From UMGS172 sp045578845 (GTDB lineage Bacteria; Bacillota; Clostridia; Oscillospirales; Acutalibacteraceae): DNA of 53,053 bases. Under the pieces are notes generated by a model. That model searched no databases, was not told the DNA's origin, and saw nothing but the letters and a program-made list of their open reading frames with translations. This document shows positions 1 through 7,033 of this stretch, in pieces (within the stretch, counting starts at the first letter, position 1; each line of letters starts with the position of its first letter). Position numbers and translations under genes: made by a program. The stretch covers positions 1 to 53,053 of the forward strand of contig JAZNLA010000040.1 in NCBI GenBank assembly GCA_045578845.1, read 5' to 3'.

Positions 1-55
1 TACTAAACTCACTCTATTAAGATTATGTGTTTGCTTAAATTATAACGACTATGGG

Positions 56-76
56 CAACATAATGGTTATTATGTT
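56..76 (+). repeat. Recombination-like site 1 (imperfect copy)
   Basis: This site has two 8-bp inverted arms, AACATAAT and ATTATGTT, around the asymmetric centre GGTT. It is the leftmost of three copies near the tyrosine recombinase and lies in the same orientation as the copy at 120-140. It differs from the other two only at its outer flanks. Arms around a short asymmetric core are what simple tyrosine recombinase crossover sites look like; use by the neighbouring recombinase is inferred. Confidence 0.7.
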
Positions 77-90
77 ACGTCTTGTGGGCT

Positions 91-116
91 AAAAAACCGA
101 TGTTAAAAAACATCGG
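91..116 (-). terminator. Leftward intrinsic terminator between sites 1 and 2
   Basis: Read leftward, an 8-bp stem CCGATGTT/AACATCGG with a 4-nt loop is followed directly by six T residues, the form of a rho-independent terminator. It would stop transcripts coming from the leftward promoter at 188-216 after about 90 nt, and also read-through from the recombinase gene. It lies between the direct copies of the repeat, so recombination between those two copies would delete it. Confidence 0.65.
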
Positions 117-119
117 CAA

Positions 120-140
120 CACATAATGGTTATTATGTTG
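120..140 (+). repeat. Recombination-like site 2 (left inverted repeat)
   Basis: This 21-bp site (7-bp arms ACATAAT/ATTATGT around GGTT) is an exact reverse complement of the site at 381-401. The two copies therefore form a perfect inverted repeat pair bounding a 240-bp non-coding segment. Perfect 21-bp inverted repeats around a promoter-sized segment beside a tyrosine recombinase gene are typical of invertible promoters in clostridia, such as the C. difficile switches. Inversion itself is not visible in a single sequence. Confidence 0.75.
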
Positions 141-187
141 TTCATAAAGCCGAACAAGCATGTCTCGTTACTTTTTAAGTACTAGAC

Positions 188-216
188 ATTATAACATAAT
201 ACATATGAAAAAACAA
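188..216 (-). promoter_or_regulatory. Leftward sigma-A-like promoter inside the putative invertible segment
   Basis: On the minus strand, TTGTTT is followed after 17 bp by a perfect TATAAT (-35 at 211-216, -10 at 188-193). A spare half-site AACATAAT lies at 193-200 and overlaps the -10. The start would fall near 181 and transcription would run left through site 2 into the terminator at 91-116. The -35 matches the consensus at four of six positions, so strength is uncertain. Confidence 0.5.
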
Positions 217-270
217 GCGGTTTTTCAAAAAAATTGAGATTTACATAAAATTAACGGATTTTGGGCGTGA

Positions 271-312
271 AAATCAAGACCTTTTGGTTATTATTTTCAA
301 AAGGTCTGATTT
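271..312. terminator. Hairpin, possible recombinase-gene terminator
   Basis: A 14-bp stem with one bulged base (271-285 with 299-312) encloses a 13-nt loop. It lies within the segment bounded by the 21-bp inverted repeats and downstream of the leftward recombinase gene. The T-run after the stem is short on both strands, so it may be a weak terminator or simply a structured element. The rest of 1-438 contains no convincing gene. Confidence 0.4.
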
Positions 313-380
313 GTTGTACCTATTTTCAACTACCTTTAAGCATTTAATGAAGTTATACTTTCTATTCTTATTGTTTAATA

Positions 381-401
381 CAACATAATAACCATTATGT
401 G
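381..401 (-). repeat. Recombination-like site 3 (right inverted repeat)
   Basis: Exact reverse complement of the 21-bp site at 120-140, 37 bp beyond the recombinase stop codon. Recombination with site 2 would invert 141-380; recombination with site 1 would invert a larger segment that includes the terminator at 91-116. A site directly next to the recombinase gene is common for self-contained switch modules, but arm-type binding sites of an integrative element could look similar. Confidence 0.75.
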
Positions 402-438
402 ATATTCAACTGCTGCTGAAGTGTAGCGGTTTTTCTTT

Positions 439-1281
439 TTATATAATGAGTCGCATATTTTCCATACGGCGCTGATGTTCAGCACCAGTTGTGATGATAT
501 AAATGCGAGTGGTATTAATGTTGGAGTGACCAAGAATGTCTGCTAATTTTGCAATATCTTTTTCAATACCATAAAAAGTCCTTGCAAACAGGTGCCTCAG
601 ATTGTGTGGAAATACCTTTTTGGGCGAAACACCGGCCTGTTCACACAAACTCTTCATTTCTCTCCAAATATTACTGCGGTCAAGCGGTTTACCACTTTTG
701 GTTACAAAGATGATTCCGGAGTTTATTTTCTGTTCTGTCGCATATCGAAGCAGTTTTTTTCGCAGGGCACTTACAATAAATATCTTTCTTGTTTTTCCCT
801 TGCAGGATACAATTGCTTCTCCTTTGCGCACAGCCTCCACCGTAATACTTTGCAATTCACTAACACGAATGCCTGTCCCGCAAATCGTTTGAACGACGAG
901 GGAAAGCCGTTCGTTTTTCTTTTGTTCAGCCGTTCTCACAAGAGCTGTATATTCCGCTTTGGTGAGTTCCTTTTCCTCGGAGCAGTACGCTTCTTTTTGT
1001 ACCTTAAACTGTTTTACACAAAGATCGTGCCAACCGAGGAATCGAAAAAAGGAATTGAGAGCCGCCAACATAGAGTTTGCACTTCTGATAGCGTAAATTT
1101 GCTCCAAGGATGTCTTGTATTCCAATACAAGAGGCTTATCCAAGGGCTTATCTGTAGCATATTCGACAAACAGGTGTATATCTCGCATATACTTTTCGAT
1201 TGTAGCGGTTGCTTTTTCGTTCTCGATTAAATAATCCTTAAACGAGTTTATTGTTTGATTGGTAATAATTCTTTTTTTCAT
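439..1281 (-). CDS. Tyrosine recombinase (phage integrase / Xer family)
   Basis: A 280-residue site-specific recombinase that breaks and rejoins DNA through a tyrosine-3'-phosphate intermediate. Residues 10-85 form the SAM-like core-binding domain and residues 105-270 the catalytic domain. The full catalytic set is visible: R139 (GTGIRVSEL), K163 in the beta-hairpin, H226 and R229 (HNLRH), H252 (LGHSN) and nucleophile Y261. The size is that of a simple XerC/D or invertase-type enzyme rather than a large ICE integrase with an arm-binding domain. No excisionase gene is adjacent. Three palindromic 18-21 bp sites lie just past its 3' end, suggesting it works on them, though it could instead be the relic integrase of a decayed island, since gene scraps follow it. 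The enzyme class is certain; the substrate is inferred. Confidence 0.93.
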   Translation of the reverse strand: MKKRIITNQTINSFKDYLIENEKATATIEKYMRDIHLFVEYATDKPLDKPLVLEYKTSLEQIYAIRSANSMLAALNSFFRFLGWHDLCVKQFKVQKEAYCSEEKELTKAEYTALVRTAEQKKNERLSLVVQTICGTGIRVSELQSITVEAVRKGEAIVSCKGKTRKIFIVSALRKKLLRYATEQKINSGIIFVTKSGKPLDRSNIWREMKSLCEQAGVSPKKVFPHNLRHLFARTFYGIEKDIAKLADILGHSNINTTRIYIITTGAEHQRRMENMRLII

Positions 1282-1326
1282 ACCAAAACCTCCATTTCAT
1301 ATCTTTATTTTACTATTATTTTGCAC

Positions 1327-1344
1327 TTTAACTATCAAGTTAAA
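1327..1344. promoter_or_regulatory. Inverted repeat upstream of the recombinase gene
   Basis: TTTAACT and AGTTAAA arms separated by 4 bp, about 46 bp upstream of the recombinase start codon. The right arm overlaps a TTGATA sequence that could be a -35. The position fits an operator, but no cognate regulator is evident. Confidence 0.35.
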
Positions 1345-1399
1345 CATCAGATGCAAAACGGAGTTTGGGCATATTAAATTTTTCAGAGCCTATTGAGAT

Positions 1400-1501
1400 T
1401 TACTTATCTAAAATATTGATTACAGGAATACCTTTTCGTCGTGCATAAACGATAGTGTTTTTCGTCCCACTTGGACTGCCGTCCCATACGGCGATTACTG
1501 T
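1400..1501 (-). pseudogene. 3' remnant of a SLOG-type nucleotide-binding protein gene
   Basis: Minus-strand translation gives about 34 residues ending at the TAA at 1400-1402. They contain VIAVWDGSPSGTKNTI and then YARRKGIPVINI. The pattern of a hydrophobic strand, WDG, SGT and then a helix and IPV-strand is typical of the C-terminal half of the SLOG/YspA-like Rossmann proteins common on phages and plasmids. No start codon or upstream domain exists: the frame runs back through the hairpin at 1511-1543 to a stop. It is the tail of a deleted gene, supporting the view that this region is a decaying mobile island. The family assignment comes from a short motif by memory. Confidence 0.6.
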
Positions 1502-1510
1502 TAAGTTAAC

Positions 1511-1543
1511 AACCCCGCCTCTGCAAATCGCAAAGACGGGGTT
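1511..1543 (-). terminator. Hairpin downstream of the HipA-like gene
   Basis: In the leftward transcript a 14-bp stem forms, AACCCCGTCTTTGC pairing with GCAGAGGCGGGGTT through two G-U wobbles, with a 5-nt loop. On the plus strand the wobbles become A-C mismatches, so the structure suits leftward RNA. It lies 37 bp past the HipA-like stop codon. The T-run is poor, so termination is likely but not certain. Confidence 0.5.
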
Positions 1544-1579
1544 GTGTTATATTCTAATCTCACAATGTTTAATCTGCAA

Positions 1580-2614
1580 TTATTTAATTGCTTGATAACG
1601 GTTAATTACAAAATCAACAATTACCTGAGATTTAACCTTCATATTAAGTTTGCTGATAACTTTCTTAATCATCTGCTCTGTGACTTTTGGTATATATTCC
1701 TTATATTCGGGATACTTTTCCATTAGTTCATTAAAGAGTGTGATTAAAAGGTCGTTTGCGGATTTGCTTGTTGGATAACCACGTGCAATAAGTGCCATAT
1801 TGTTATCAAAATTTGGTGCGAGTCCCAAAAGTTCGCCTGACTCAACATCACGCATTAAACCAAAGTTTCCAGTGTGTCTGTCGGGGTTAGCGGTTATGGT
1901 ATCAAGGAAAATCATCTTAATATAATCGGAAATTGCTTTGGTGCAAAGTTCCTTTAGCTTTTCAACAACCTTGATATAATCTTCCTCGTCGCCCATAAAA
2001 GAAGATGCAGGCTCAAAAATAACATTTGTCGAATCGGTGAAATCAAGAGATTTGACACATTTATCACCTTTCTCATAATGAGCCATATTCATACCGAGTG
2101 CTTTACCTAACTCATATACGAAAAGCTCTGAGAACTGCTCTTTTTGGTTAGCAGATTTATAAATCCACCATTTGCCATTTTTAAGCTTCCAGCACTTTTC
2201 AAAGCTACCGATATTGGTGAGCTCAGGTGTTTTAGTATCCTTACGCTTTGCCGCAGAATTAAAACTTGAATATAGTCCTCGTAAAGCCAGATTGGAGAAA
2301 TAGTCTTTATTAAAGCGAACATCTTCATATTTTAAATCGCTGCCGATTGCCCTAACCCAATAGGTGTCGGTAATGGTTGCAGCATTAACATGAAGAACGG
2401 TTGAAACATCGTCTTTTTCAGCAAGTCTTAATGCCTTTTTAAGAAGTCGTGAGTTTGCTCTATGCGAGTCAATAGCTCTTGTTTCAAGCCAAGATTTAGC
2501 ATCGTTTACACGCTTTAAATATAAAGGCAATAATTCATTATTCAAAACATTAAGCTCATTATCTTTCCAAATAGCAACAACTGTATCACGGCTTAAAATC
2601 TCAAAATCCTTCAT
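1580..2614 (-). CDS. HipA-like serine/threonine kinase domain protein
   Basis: A 344-residue protein with a HipA-type kinase core. K153 in WIYKSA is the likely ATP-binding lysine. The catalytic loop reads NPDRHTGN, with D245 as the base and N250 as a metal ligand, and NFDN with D270 is the DFG-equivalent metal-binding aspartate. HipA kinases phosphorylate cell targets such as glutamyl-tRNA synthetase and are normally held in check by a HipB antitoxin. No HTH-encoding partner is adjacent on either side, and residues 1-130 do not resemble the usual HipA N-subdomain to my eye. Orphan proteins of this sort occur on clostridial mobile elements with unknown roles. It may be a toxin-like kinase relic or a stand-alone kinase. 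It has its own promoter at 2646-2674. Confidence 0.8.
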   Translation of the reverse strand: MKDFEILSRDTVVAIWKDNELNVLNNELLPLYLKRVNDAKSWLETRAIDSHRANSRLLKKALRLAEKDDVSTVLHVNAATITDTYWVRAIGSDLKYEDVRFNKDYFSNLALRGLYSSFNSAAKRKDTKTPELTNIGSFEKCWKLKNGKWWIYKSANQKEQFSELFVYELGKALGMNMAHYEKGDKCVKSLDFTDSTNVIFEPASSFMGDEEDYIKVVEKLKELCTKAISDYIKMIFLDTITANPDRHTGNFGLMRDVESGELLGLAPNFDNNMALIARGYPTSKSANDLLITLFNELMEKYPEYKEYIPKVTEQMIKKVISKLNMKVKSQVIVDFVINRYQAIK

Positions 2615-2645
2615 AAACTTTTTCTCCTTTCTTCATTTTTAATAT

Positions 2646-2674
2646 ATTATACACGATTTTATTTTAAAATTCAA
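2646..2674 (-). promoter_or_regulatory. Sigma-A promoter of the HipA-like gene
   Basis: Minus-strand TTGAAT (2669-2674), a 17-bp spacer and a perfect TATAAT (2646-2651). It lies 32 bp upstream of the start codon. Confidence 0.65.
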
Positions 2675-2716
2675 CTGCAAAGCATTTTATATTGAAATTT
2701 CACGGCAGATTTGGAC

Positions 2717-2896
2717 CTATAGGTTTATCAACAGGGGTGGGTGTTGCGCTTTTTGTTGTTGCCGTTTAGTTTGTTCGTTCGGTGAAGCCTGAGGCTTTTG
2801 GCAAGGCTAACGCCTGCCAAAAACGAAGGCAAAACCGATGGGCAAAATAGACGAGCGCAACCGCAATAGACATCCCCTATTGTTAAACCTTTATAG
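2717..2896. mobile_element. 180-bp palindrome-rich element with imperfect terminal inverted repeats (MITE-like)
   Basis: The ends pair as an imperfect inverted repeat: CTATAGGTTTATCAACAGGGG at the left matches the reverse complement of the right end with small gaps, and GTTGCGC at 2743-2749 matches GCGCAAC at 2855-2861. Inside are a strong hairpin at 2796-2820 (TTTTGGCA/TGCCAAAA plus GGC/GCC) and the small palindrome AAGCCTGAGGCTT. It is visibly more G+C-rich than its flanks, encodes nothing credible, and abuts the truncation of the amidase gene. I could not identify a clear target duplication. It could be a non-autonomous transposable element or a structured relic of an integrative element end. 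Confidence 0.5.
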
Positions 2897-3062
2897 TATT
2901 AGTTAACCCGCCGTGCCCTGCGTCGATTATGACGGTTTGTTTGACCGTATCCACGTCGGTGCCCGCGAATATACCATTTTTAATCGGTTTAGTAATCGAA
3001 AAGATACTTAAAATTACTACAAAAACAATACATATAAATCCTAAAGTTACTTTTTTAAACAT
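2883..3062 (-). pseudogene. N-acetylmuramoyl-L-alanine amidase (Amidase_3), truncated
   Basis: The ATG at 3062 follows a GGGTGAG ribosome binding site. The product has a signal anchor (about residues 4-24) and then TVIIDAGHGG, the first strand of the Amidase_3 fold, whose histidine is a zinc ligand. Directly after GHGG the frame enters unrelated sequence, reads seven residues and stops. Functional CwlD/AmiC-type enzymes continue for about 170 more residues with further zinc ligands. The junction coincides with the right end of the palindromic element at 2717-2896, whose terminal repeat supplies the stop codon. The 59-residue product cannot be a working amidase. The missing 3' part is not in the window, so this looks like a deletion or insertion boundary. 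Confidence 0.75.
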
Positions 3063-3288
3063 AAACTCACCCAAAGAAATATATGTTAAACCGCATTTCT
3101 TAATAACGTGAGTATTAAAAATATCTCATTGTTATATTCAAACTAAGTATAAAGTATATTATAACATTTTATCTTTCATGGCAACCTAAAACTTATTTAC
3201 ATTTTATTAAATTACATCCCTATTCAATGTAATTATAATATATCAACTATATAAAATCAACGCAATTTAATCAAATATATATAATTAA

Positions 3289-3315
3289 CGGACTGTTCGT
3301 GATACAAACAGTCCG
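3289..3315 (-). terminator. Possible terminator of the GH35 operon
   Basis: A 9-bp stem CGGACTGTT/AACAGTCCG with a 9-nt loop, 26 bp past the beta-galactosidase stop codon. The downstream T-run on the minus strand is interrupted. The gene-free stretch 3063-3288 is very AT-rich and I see nothing else in it. Confidence 0.5.
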
Positions 3316-3340
3316 AAAAATTAACTAAAAATATATTGAA

Positions 3341-5164
3341 TTATTCTACAATAACCTCTTTATGATGTCCTTGAAGTCCGCAATCAGTAGTTATGCTGAC
3401 ATTAGGCTCACCCTTTAAACCGTCACTTTCAAAGATAATTATTTCATTTTCTTCTTTTAACAAAGCACCCGGAATATAAAGAGCCGTTATAGGTCCGTTA
3501 TTCCAATAGCGTCCTATGTTAAATCCGTTAATGTAAATAACACCTTTGGTAAAGTTATCAAAATGAACAAAGCAAGATTTGTTCTTTTCGGCAGAAAAGT
3601 TACCTTTAAAAAACGCAGGGAAATTATCACAAATACCACATTCAAAATTAACCTTATCAACATTATCCATTTCGAATGTCGTAACATCCCAATTAAACAT
3701 CCATTTAGCAGGTCTTCTCACAATACCGTCTTGTTCATAAGTAACCAAAATGCCTTCAGTAATACCCTTACGGTCGCCAAGATATGTTTCCTCACCGTAG
3801 TTAATTCTGCCCATATTTTCGACCAAAACATCAATAACATCGCCGGGCTTAAGGTTTCTGTGATATTTAAAGGTACATTCTTTATCGGCCCTATAACCTA
3901 TACCAATAAATTCTTTATTTATGTAAACCAATGCTCTGTCATGAATACCTTTAATGATAATACGGTCAACTGCAGCATCATATTCAATGGTTTTAGAATA
4001 CAAAATATATCCGTTATTTTGGTCATACTCTTCCATGTTATCGGGTGTGACACTCTTAAAATGTTTACCGATATGCATATTATCGAAAAGTGATGCAGAC
4101 ATGGTCATATTAACGGTACCGATATTTTGCAACACCGGTGATGCAGGCGGCTCGGGACAATCGGCTCCGCCTTTTATCAAGGCATTTCTAATATCAAAAT
4201 ACCTTTCGGTATATCCGCCCCATTCGCTTATGGGTGCATCATAATCATAACTTGTTGTGGTAACTGTGTATTCCTGCGGGAACCATGCACACTTACCGTC
4301 AGCACCATTGGTAAATCCAAAGTTAGTACCGCCAAACATCATATATATGTTGAAATTAACTTTATTATCAACAAAGTTTTTCATTGCGGTTTGAACTTTA
4401 TCATTACCGATTATCTGAAAACAACTTTTATCCCAAGTAGTAAATGCTCCTGCCCAAAATTCGGTTACAAACGGAGGACTATTCGGTTCCATTTCGTTAA
4501 TGATATTAAAGCGTTCCATATCACCGAAACCGCCAAAATCCAAACCGTGGACAACATCTTCGCCATGCTTTCCTGTCGAAAGATTAAACCGCGGCCAACC
4601 GTCAGCAGCAATGTACAAACAATCCATTTGGTGATCTTTATACATCTTTTCAATTTCTGCAAGATATGTAAAGTCGTCACCGAACGAGCCGTATTCGTTT
4701 TCAACAGCAAGTGCAATAATGGGACCGCCGTTTGAGTCAAGATACGGTTTAACCATTGGTAAAATTACGTTAAACCAATCACGAACATGTGTAATGTAAG
4801 GTTCTACATTGCATCTTATTTTAATTGAATACTCTTTTTTTAAGAGCCATGCAGGCAAACCGCCGTTCTCAAATTCGGCACAGATAAAAGGACCTGTTCT
4901 TAAAATAACTTTAAGACCGACTTTATCGGCAGTTTGCAAAAATTTTATCAAGTCAAGTCTGCCTGTAAAATCGTATTCGCCTTTATGGGGCTCGTGTAAA
5001 TTCCAGCAAGTGTAAGTTTCTACACAATTAAGTCCTGCGGCTTTGAATTTAATCAAAAGGTCTTCCCAATATTCGGGAAGAGTTCTAAAGTAATGAAGAG
5101 CACCGCTATGAATAATAAATTCATTATCATTAAGATAAAATTTATTTCCTCTGCGTTCAAACAT
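3341..5164 (-). CDS. Beta-galactosidase, glycoside hydrolase family 35
   Basis: A 607-residue retaining exo-beta-galactosidase. The N-terminal TIM barrel contains YTCWNLHEP, the acid/base glutamate E157 in AVENEYGSFG and the nucleophile E235 in VTEFWAG, at the positions seen in GH35. Residues from about 390 on form beta-sandwich domains, including a YINGFNIGRYW strand typical of the family. There is no signal peptide, so it acts in the cytoplasm on imported galactosides, resembling BgaC-type enzymes that prefer beta-1,3-linked galactose; the linkage preference is inferred. The start follows GAGGTG. It is the last gene of a three-gene operon, 20 bp after the acetyltransferase. No sugar transporter is in the window. 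Confidence 0.93.
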   Translation of the reverse strand: MFERRGNKFYLNDNEFIIHSGALHYFRTLPEYWEDLLIKFKAAGLNCVETYTCWNLHEPHKGEYDFTGRLDLIKFLQTADKVGLKVILRTGPFICAEFENGGLPAWLLKKEYSIKIRCNVEPYITHVRDWFNVILPMVKPYLDSNGGPIIALAVENEYGSFGDDFTYLAEIEKMYKDHQMDCLYIAADGWPRFNLSTGKHGEDVVHGLDFGGFGDMERFNIINEMEPNSPPFVTEFWAGAFTTWDKSCFQIIGNDKVQTAMKNFVDNKVNFNIYMMFGGTNFGFTNGADGKCAWFPQEYTVTTTSYDYDAPISEWGGYTERYFDIRNALIKGGADCPEPPASPVLQNIGTVNMTMSASLFDNMHIGKHFKSVTPDNMEEYDQNNGYILYSKTIEYDAAVDRIIIKGIHDRALVYINKEFIGIGYRADKECTFKYHRNLKPGDVIDVLVENMGRINYGEETYLGDRKGITEGILVTYEQDGIVRRPAKWMFNWDVTTFEMDNVDKVNFECGICDNFPAFFKGNFSAEKNKSCFVHFDNFTKGVIYINGFNIGRYWNNGPITALYIPGALLKEENEIIIFESDGLKGEPNVSITTDCGLQGHHKEVIVE

Positions 5165-5184
5165 AAATACACCTCAAAAAGTAA

Positions 5185-5706
5185 TTATCTGTTTTCGAGT
5201 TGTTTCATGATTTTTTCCCAACGTTCTTTATGCTCGTCGTCAAAAATCACAGGCTCAAATCCAAGTGAAAGATACATACCTATTGCAGGAAGACGGTCGT
5301 CATCGGTAGAAAGCACAACGCTTTTGTATCCTCTTGCAGCAAGAGAGTGCATAACTGCCATGCAAACAAGTTTACCGGCACCTGTGCCTCTTGCCTCAGG
5401 GATAGATGCAACCATTCTAAACCAGCCTTCACCGGGGAAAGCGGGATTTTCGGTACCCATCGCTGTGGATATTTCCTTACCGTCTTTGGTTACATATAAA
5501 ATGTACTCAGGTTTATATCCGCCAACCTTTTCGTGATAGGCATGAAAATGACTGCGATAATTAAAAGCACTGCTTATAATATCTTCCCATATTTCTTCTT
5601 GACCCTCAATATGGGTATGAATACCGTAACCCGCTTTAAGTGAAATAGGTTTAAGACATTTCACAACATCAGGACATCTCATGTGAATTTGCTTAAACTC
5701 ACTCAT
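5185..5706 (-). CDS. GNAT-family N-acetyltransferase
   Basis: A 173-residue acetyl-CoA-dependent transferase. The core covers about residues 60-160, with the acetyl-CoA pyrophosphate loop in EARGTGAGKLVCMAV (R/Q-x-x-G-x-G/A form) and the following helix, then the LGFEPV motif near the end. Its start overlaps the oxidoreductase stop by 8 bp (ATGAGTGA), so the two are translationally coupled and probably in the same pathway. The substrate is unknown; a sugar derivative made by the neighbouring oxidoreductase or glycosidase is a guess from context. Confidence 0.85.
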   Translation of the reverse strand: MSEFKQIHMRCPDVVKCLKPISLKAGYGIHTHIEGQEEIWEDIISSAFNYRSHFHAYHEKVGGYKPEYILYVTKDGKEISTAMGTENPAFPGEGWFRMVASIPEARGTGAGKLVCMAVMHSLAARGYKSVVLSTDDDRLPAIGMYLSLGFEPVIFDDEHKERWEKIMKQLENR

Positions 5707-6964
5707 GATAGTTATCCTCGTTTACTTCTCTATCAAGTGACAATACTTCCATATCTGCAGGAGGCTCTCCAAAGTCAGGAATGTCAAGAACCTTGCCGCC
5801 CTGCATTGCCGACTGATGAGCAACAAGACCGGGAAGATTGTACTTAGCAGCCTGCCATGCATTGGTCGGAGAAAGTTTTCCGGTCATATATGCCTGACAG
5901 AAGTCGTCAACCATGAATTTATGAGTACCGCCGTGACCGGTACCGATGCCTTCAAGTTCCTTAGGAAGTCTTGAAACATATTGAACGGGAGCCTCGGTAT
6001 TCTGCCACTCGCCGTTTAACGCTCTATTCATGAAGTCAGGCTCATTAACATGGTTAGTAACCTCAATCGGGTTAATATCCTTACTTACATCTTCATACTT
6101 AATGTGACCTCTGCCGTCCATCTTAACATAAGAATGTTGAAGAAGTGAACATTCATAAGATGCATCAGTACAGTTAAATGTAGTGATATAAGTTTCAGGG
6201 AAATGCCATGCAATTCTGCGGTTTTCACTAATTCTTAAGATGCCGCCGTTATCAAGTTTAAGAAGCATAGAACTGTTTGAGAACGGATTATCCCAATAGT
6301 TCATACCCTTGCCGAAAATGTCGGGGTCAACCTTATCTTCATAACCAAATGCAGCAACCTTAACGGCTTTTGCACCAACTGCGGAAAGAACCATTGAAGT
6401 AGAATGAGTCGGATATGCAAAAGGAGGAAGACCTGCCATCTTTTTCCACTGGTCGCCTTCGGTGTACTTAAATACATTATAAAGTCTTTTCATATCATGG
6501 TTATACTGTGCTTCACCATATACGAAATCACCCATTTCGCCGGTAGCGTATTTTTTACGGCACCATATAGAAGCAGGACGGTAAACACCGGTTTCACCCA
6601 TCATATATGTAAGACCGGTTTCTTTAACAAGACGTACAATCTCAAGAATTTCGTCAATTTCAAGTGACATAGGAACTGCCGAATAAACATGTTTTCCGGC
6701 TTTGAGTGCTGCGATTGCCATTACACCGTGAATATTTCTCTGTGTAAAGATAGCAATTGAATTGATTCTATCTGAAGCAATAGCATCATCAAATGTATCA
6801 AAAATTTCGTCTGCACCGTAATCTTCTTTAAACTTCTCGGCACGCTCTCTGAATTTATCGCACACTGCTACGTATTCAACAGCAGGATGTGCTTTAAATA
6901 CAGGGACGAAACTGCGGCAAAATTGTCCGCAACCTACAAAACAAATTCTGATTTTTTCTTTCAT
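5699..6964 (-). CDS. Gfo/Idh/MocA-family NAD(P)-dependent oxidoreductase
   Basis: A 421-residue sugar-type dehydrogenase. Residues 5-35 form the Rossmann start (FVGCGQF, then VAVCD), and the C-terminal alpha/beta domain includes the YPTHSTSMVLSAVG region and the conserved GHGGTHKFMVDDF near the end. The EKP motif that usually supplies the catalytic lysine after GKHVY is replaced by SAVP (residues 95-98). Related AVP-type members occur in other bacteria, so this is a divergent subfamily rather than damage. It is the first gene of the operon with the acetyltransferase and GH35 enzyme and is divergent from the AraC regulator. The substrate is unknown. Confidence 0.88.
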   Translation of the reverse strand: MKEKIRICFVGCGQFCRSFVPVFKAHPAVEYVAVCDKFRERAEKFKEDYGADEIFDTFDDAIASDRINSIAIFTQRNIHGVMAIAALKAGKHVYSAVPMSLEIDEILEIVRLVKETGLTYMMGETGVYRPASIWCRKKYATGEMGDFVYGEAQYNHDMKRLYNVFKYTEGDQWKKMAGLPPFAYPTHSTSMVLSAVGAKAVKVAAFGYEDKVDPDIFGKGMNYWDNPFSNSSMLLKLDNGGILRISENRRIAWHFPETYITTFNCTDASYECSLLQHSYVKMDGRGHIKYEDVSKDINPIEVTNHVNEPDFMNRALNGEWQNTEAPVQYVSRLPKELEGIGTGHGGTHKFMVDDFCQAYMTGKLSPTNAWQAAKYNLPGLVAHQSAMQGGKVLDIPDFGEPPADMEVLSLDREVNEDNYHE

Positions 6965-6995
6965 AAAAATACCTTCTTTCTTTATGGTTTACTTA

Positions 6996-7024
6996 ATTAT
7001 ATCACACAAAAAATTATTTTAAAA
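6996..7024 (-). promoter_or_regulatory. Activator-dependent promoter of the oxidoreductase-GNAT-GH35 operon
   Basis: Minus strand: a perfect TATAAT (6996-7001), a 17-bp spacer and a poor -35 TTTTAA (7019-7024). A good -10 with a weak -35 suggests need for an activator. The direct repeats at 7034-7067 lie immediately upstream at about -45 to -78. Confidence 0.6.
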
Positions 7025-7033
7025 TGTATTCAT

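Noticed and set aside
56..401. CRISPR array
   Set aside because: Only three copies, one inverted, with unequal spacing and no cas genes; the repeat is palindromic with arms around a core as in a recombinase site.
592..1230. Long open frame on the plus strand inside the recombinase gene
   Set aside because: It is antisense to a gene with a full catalytic motif set, has no ribosome binding site, and its translation resembles no family.
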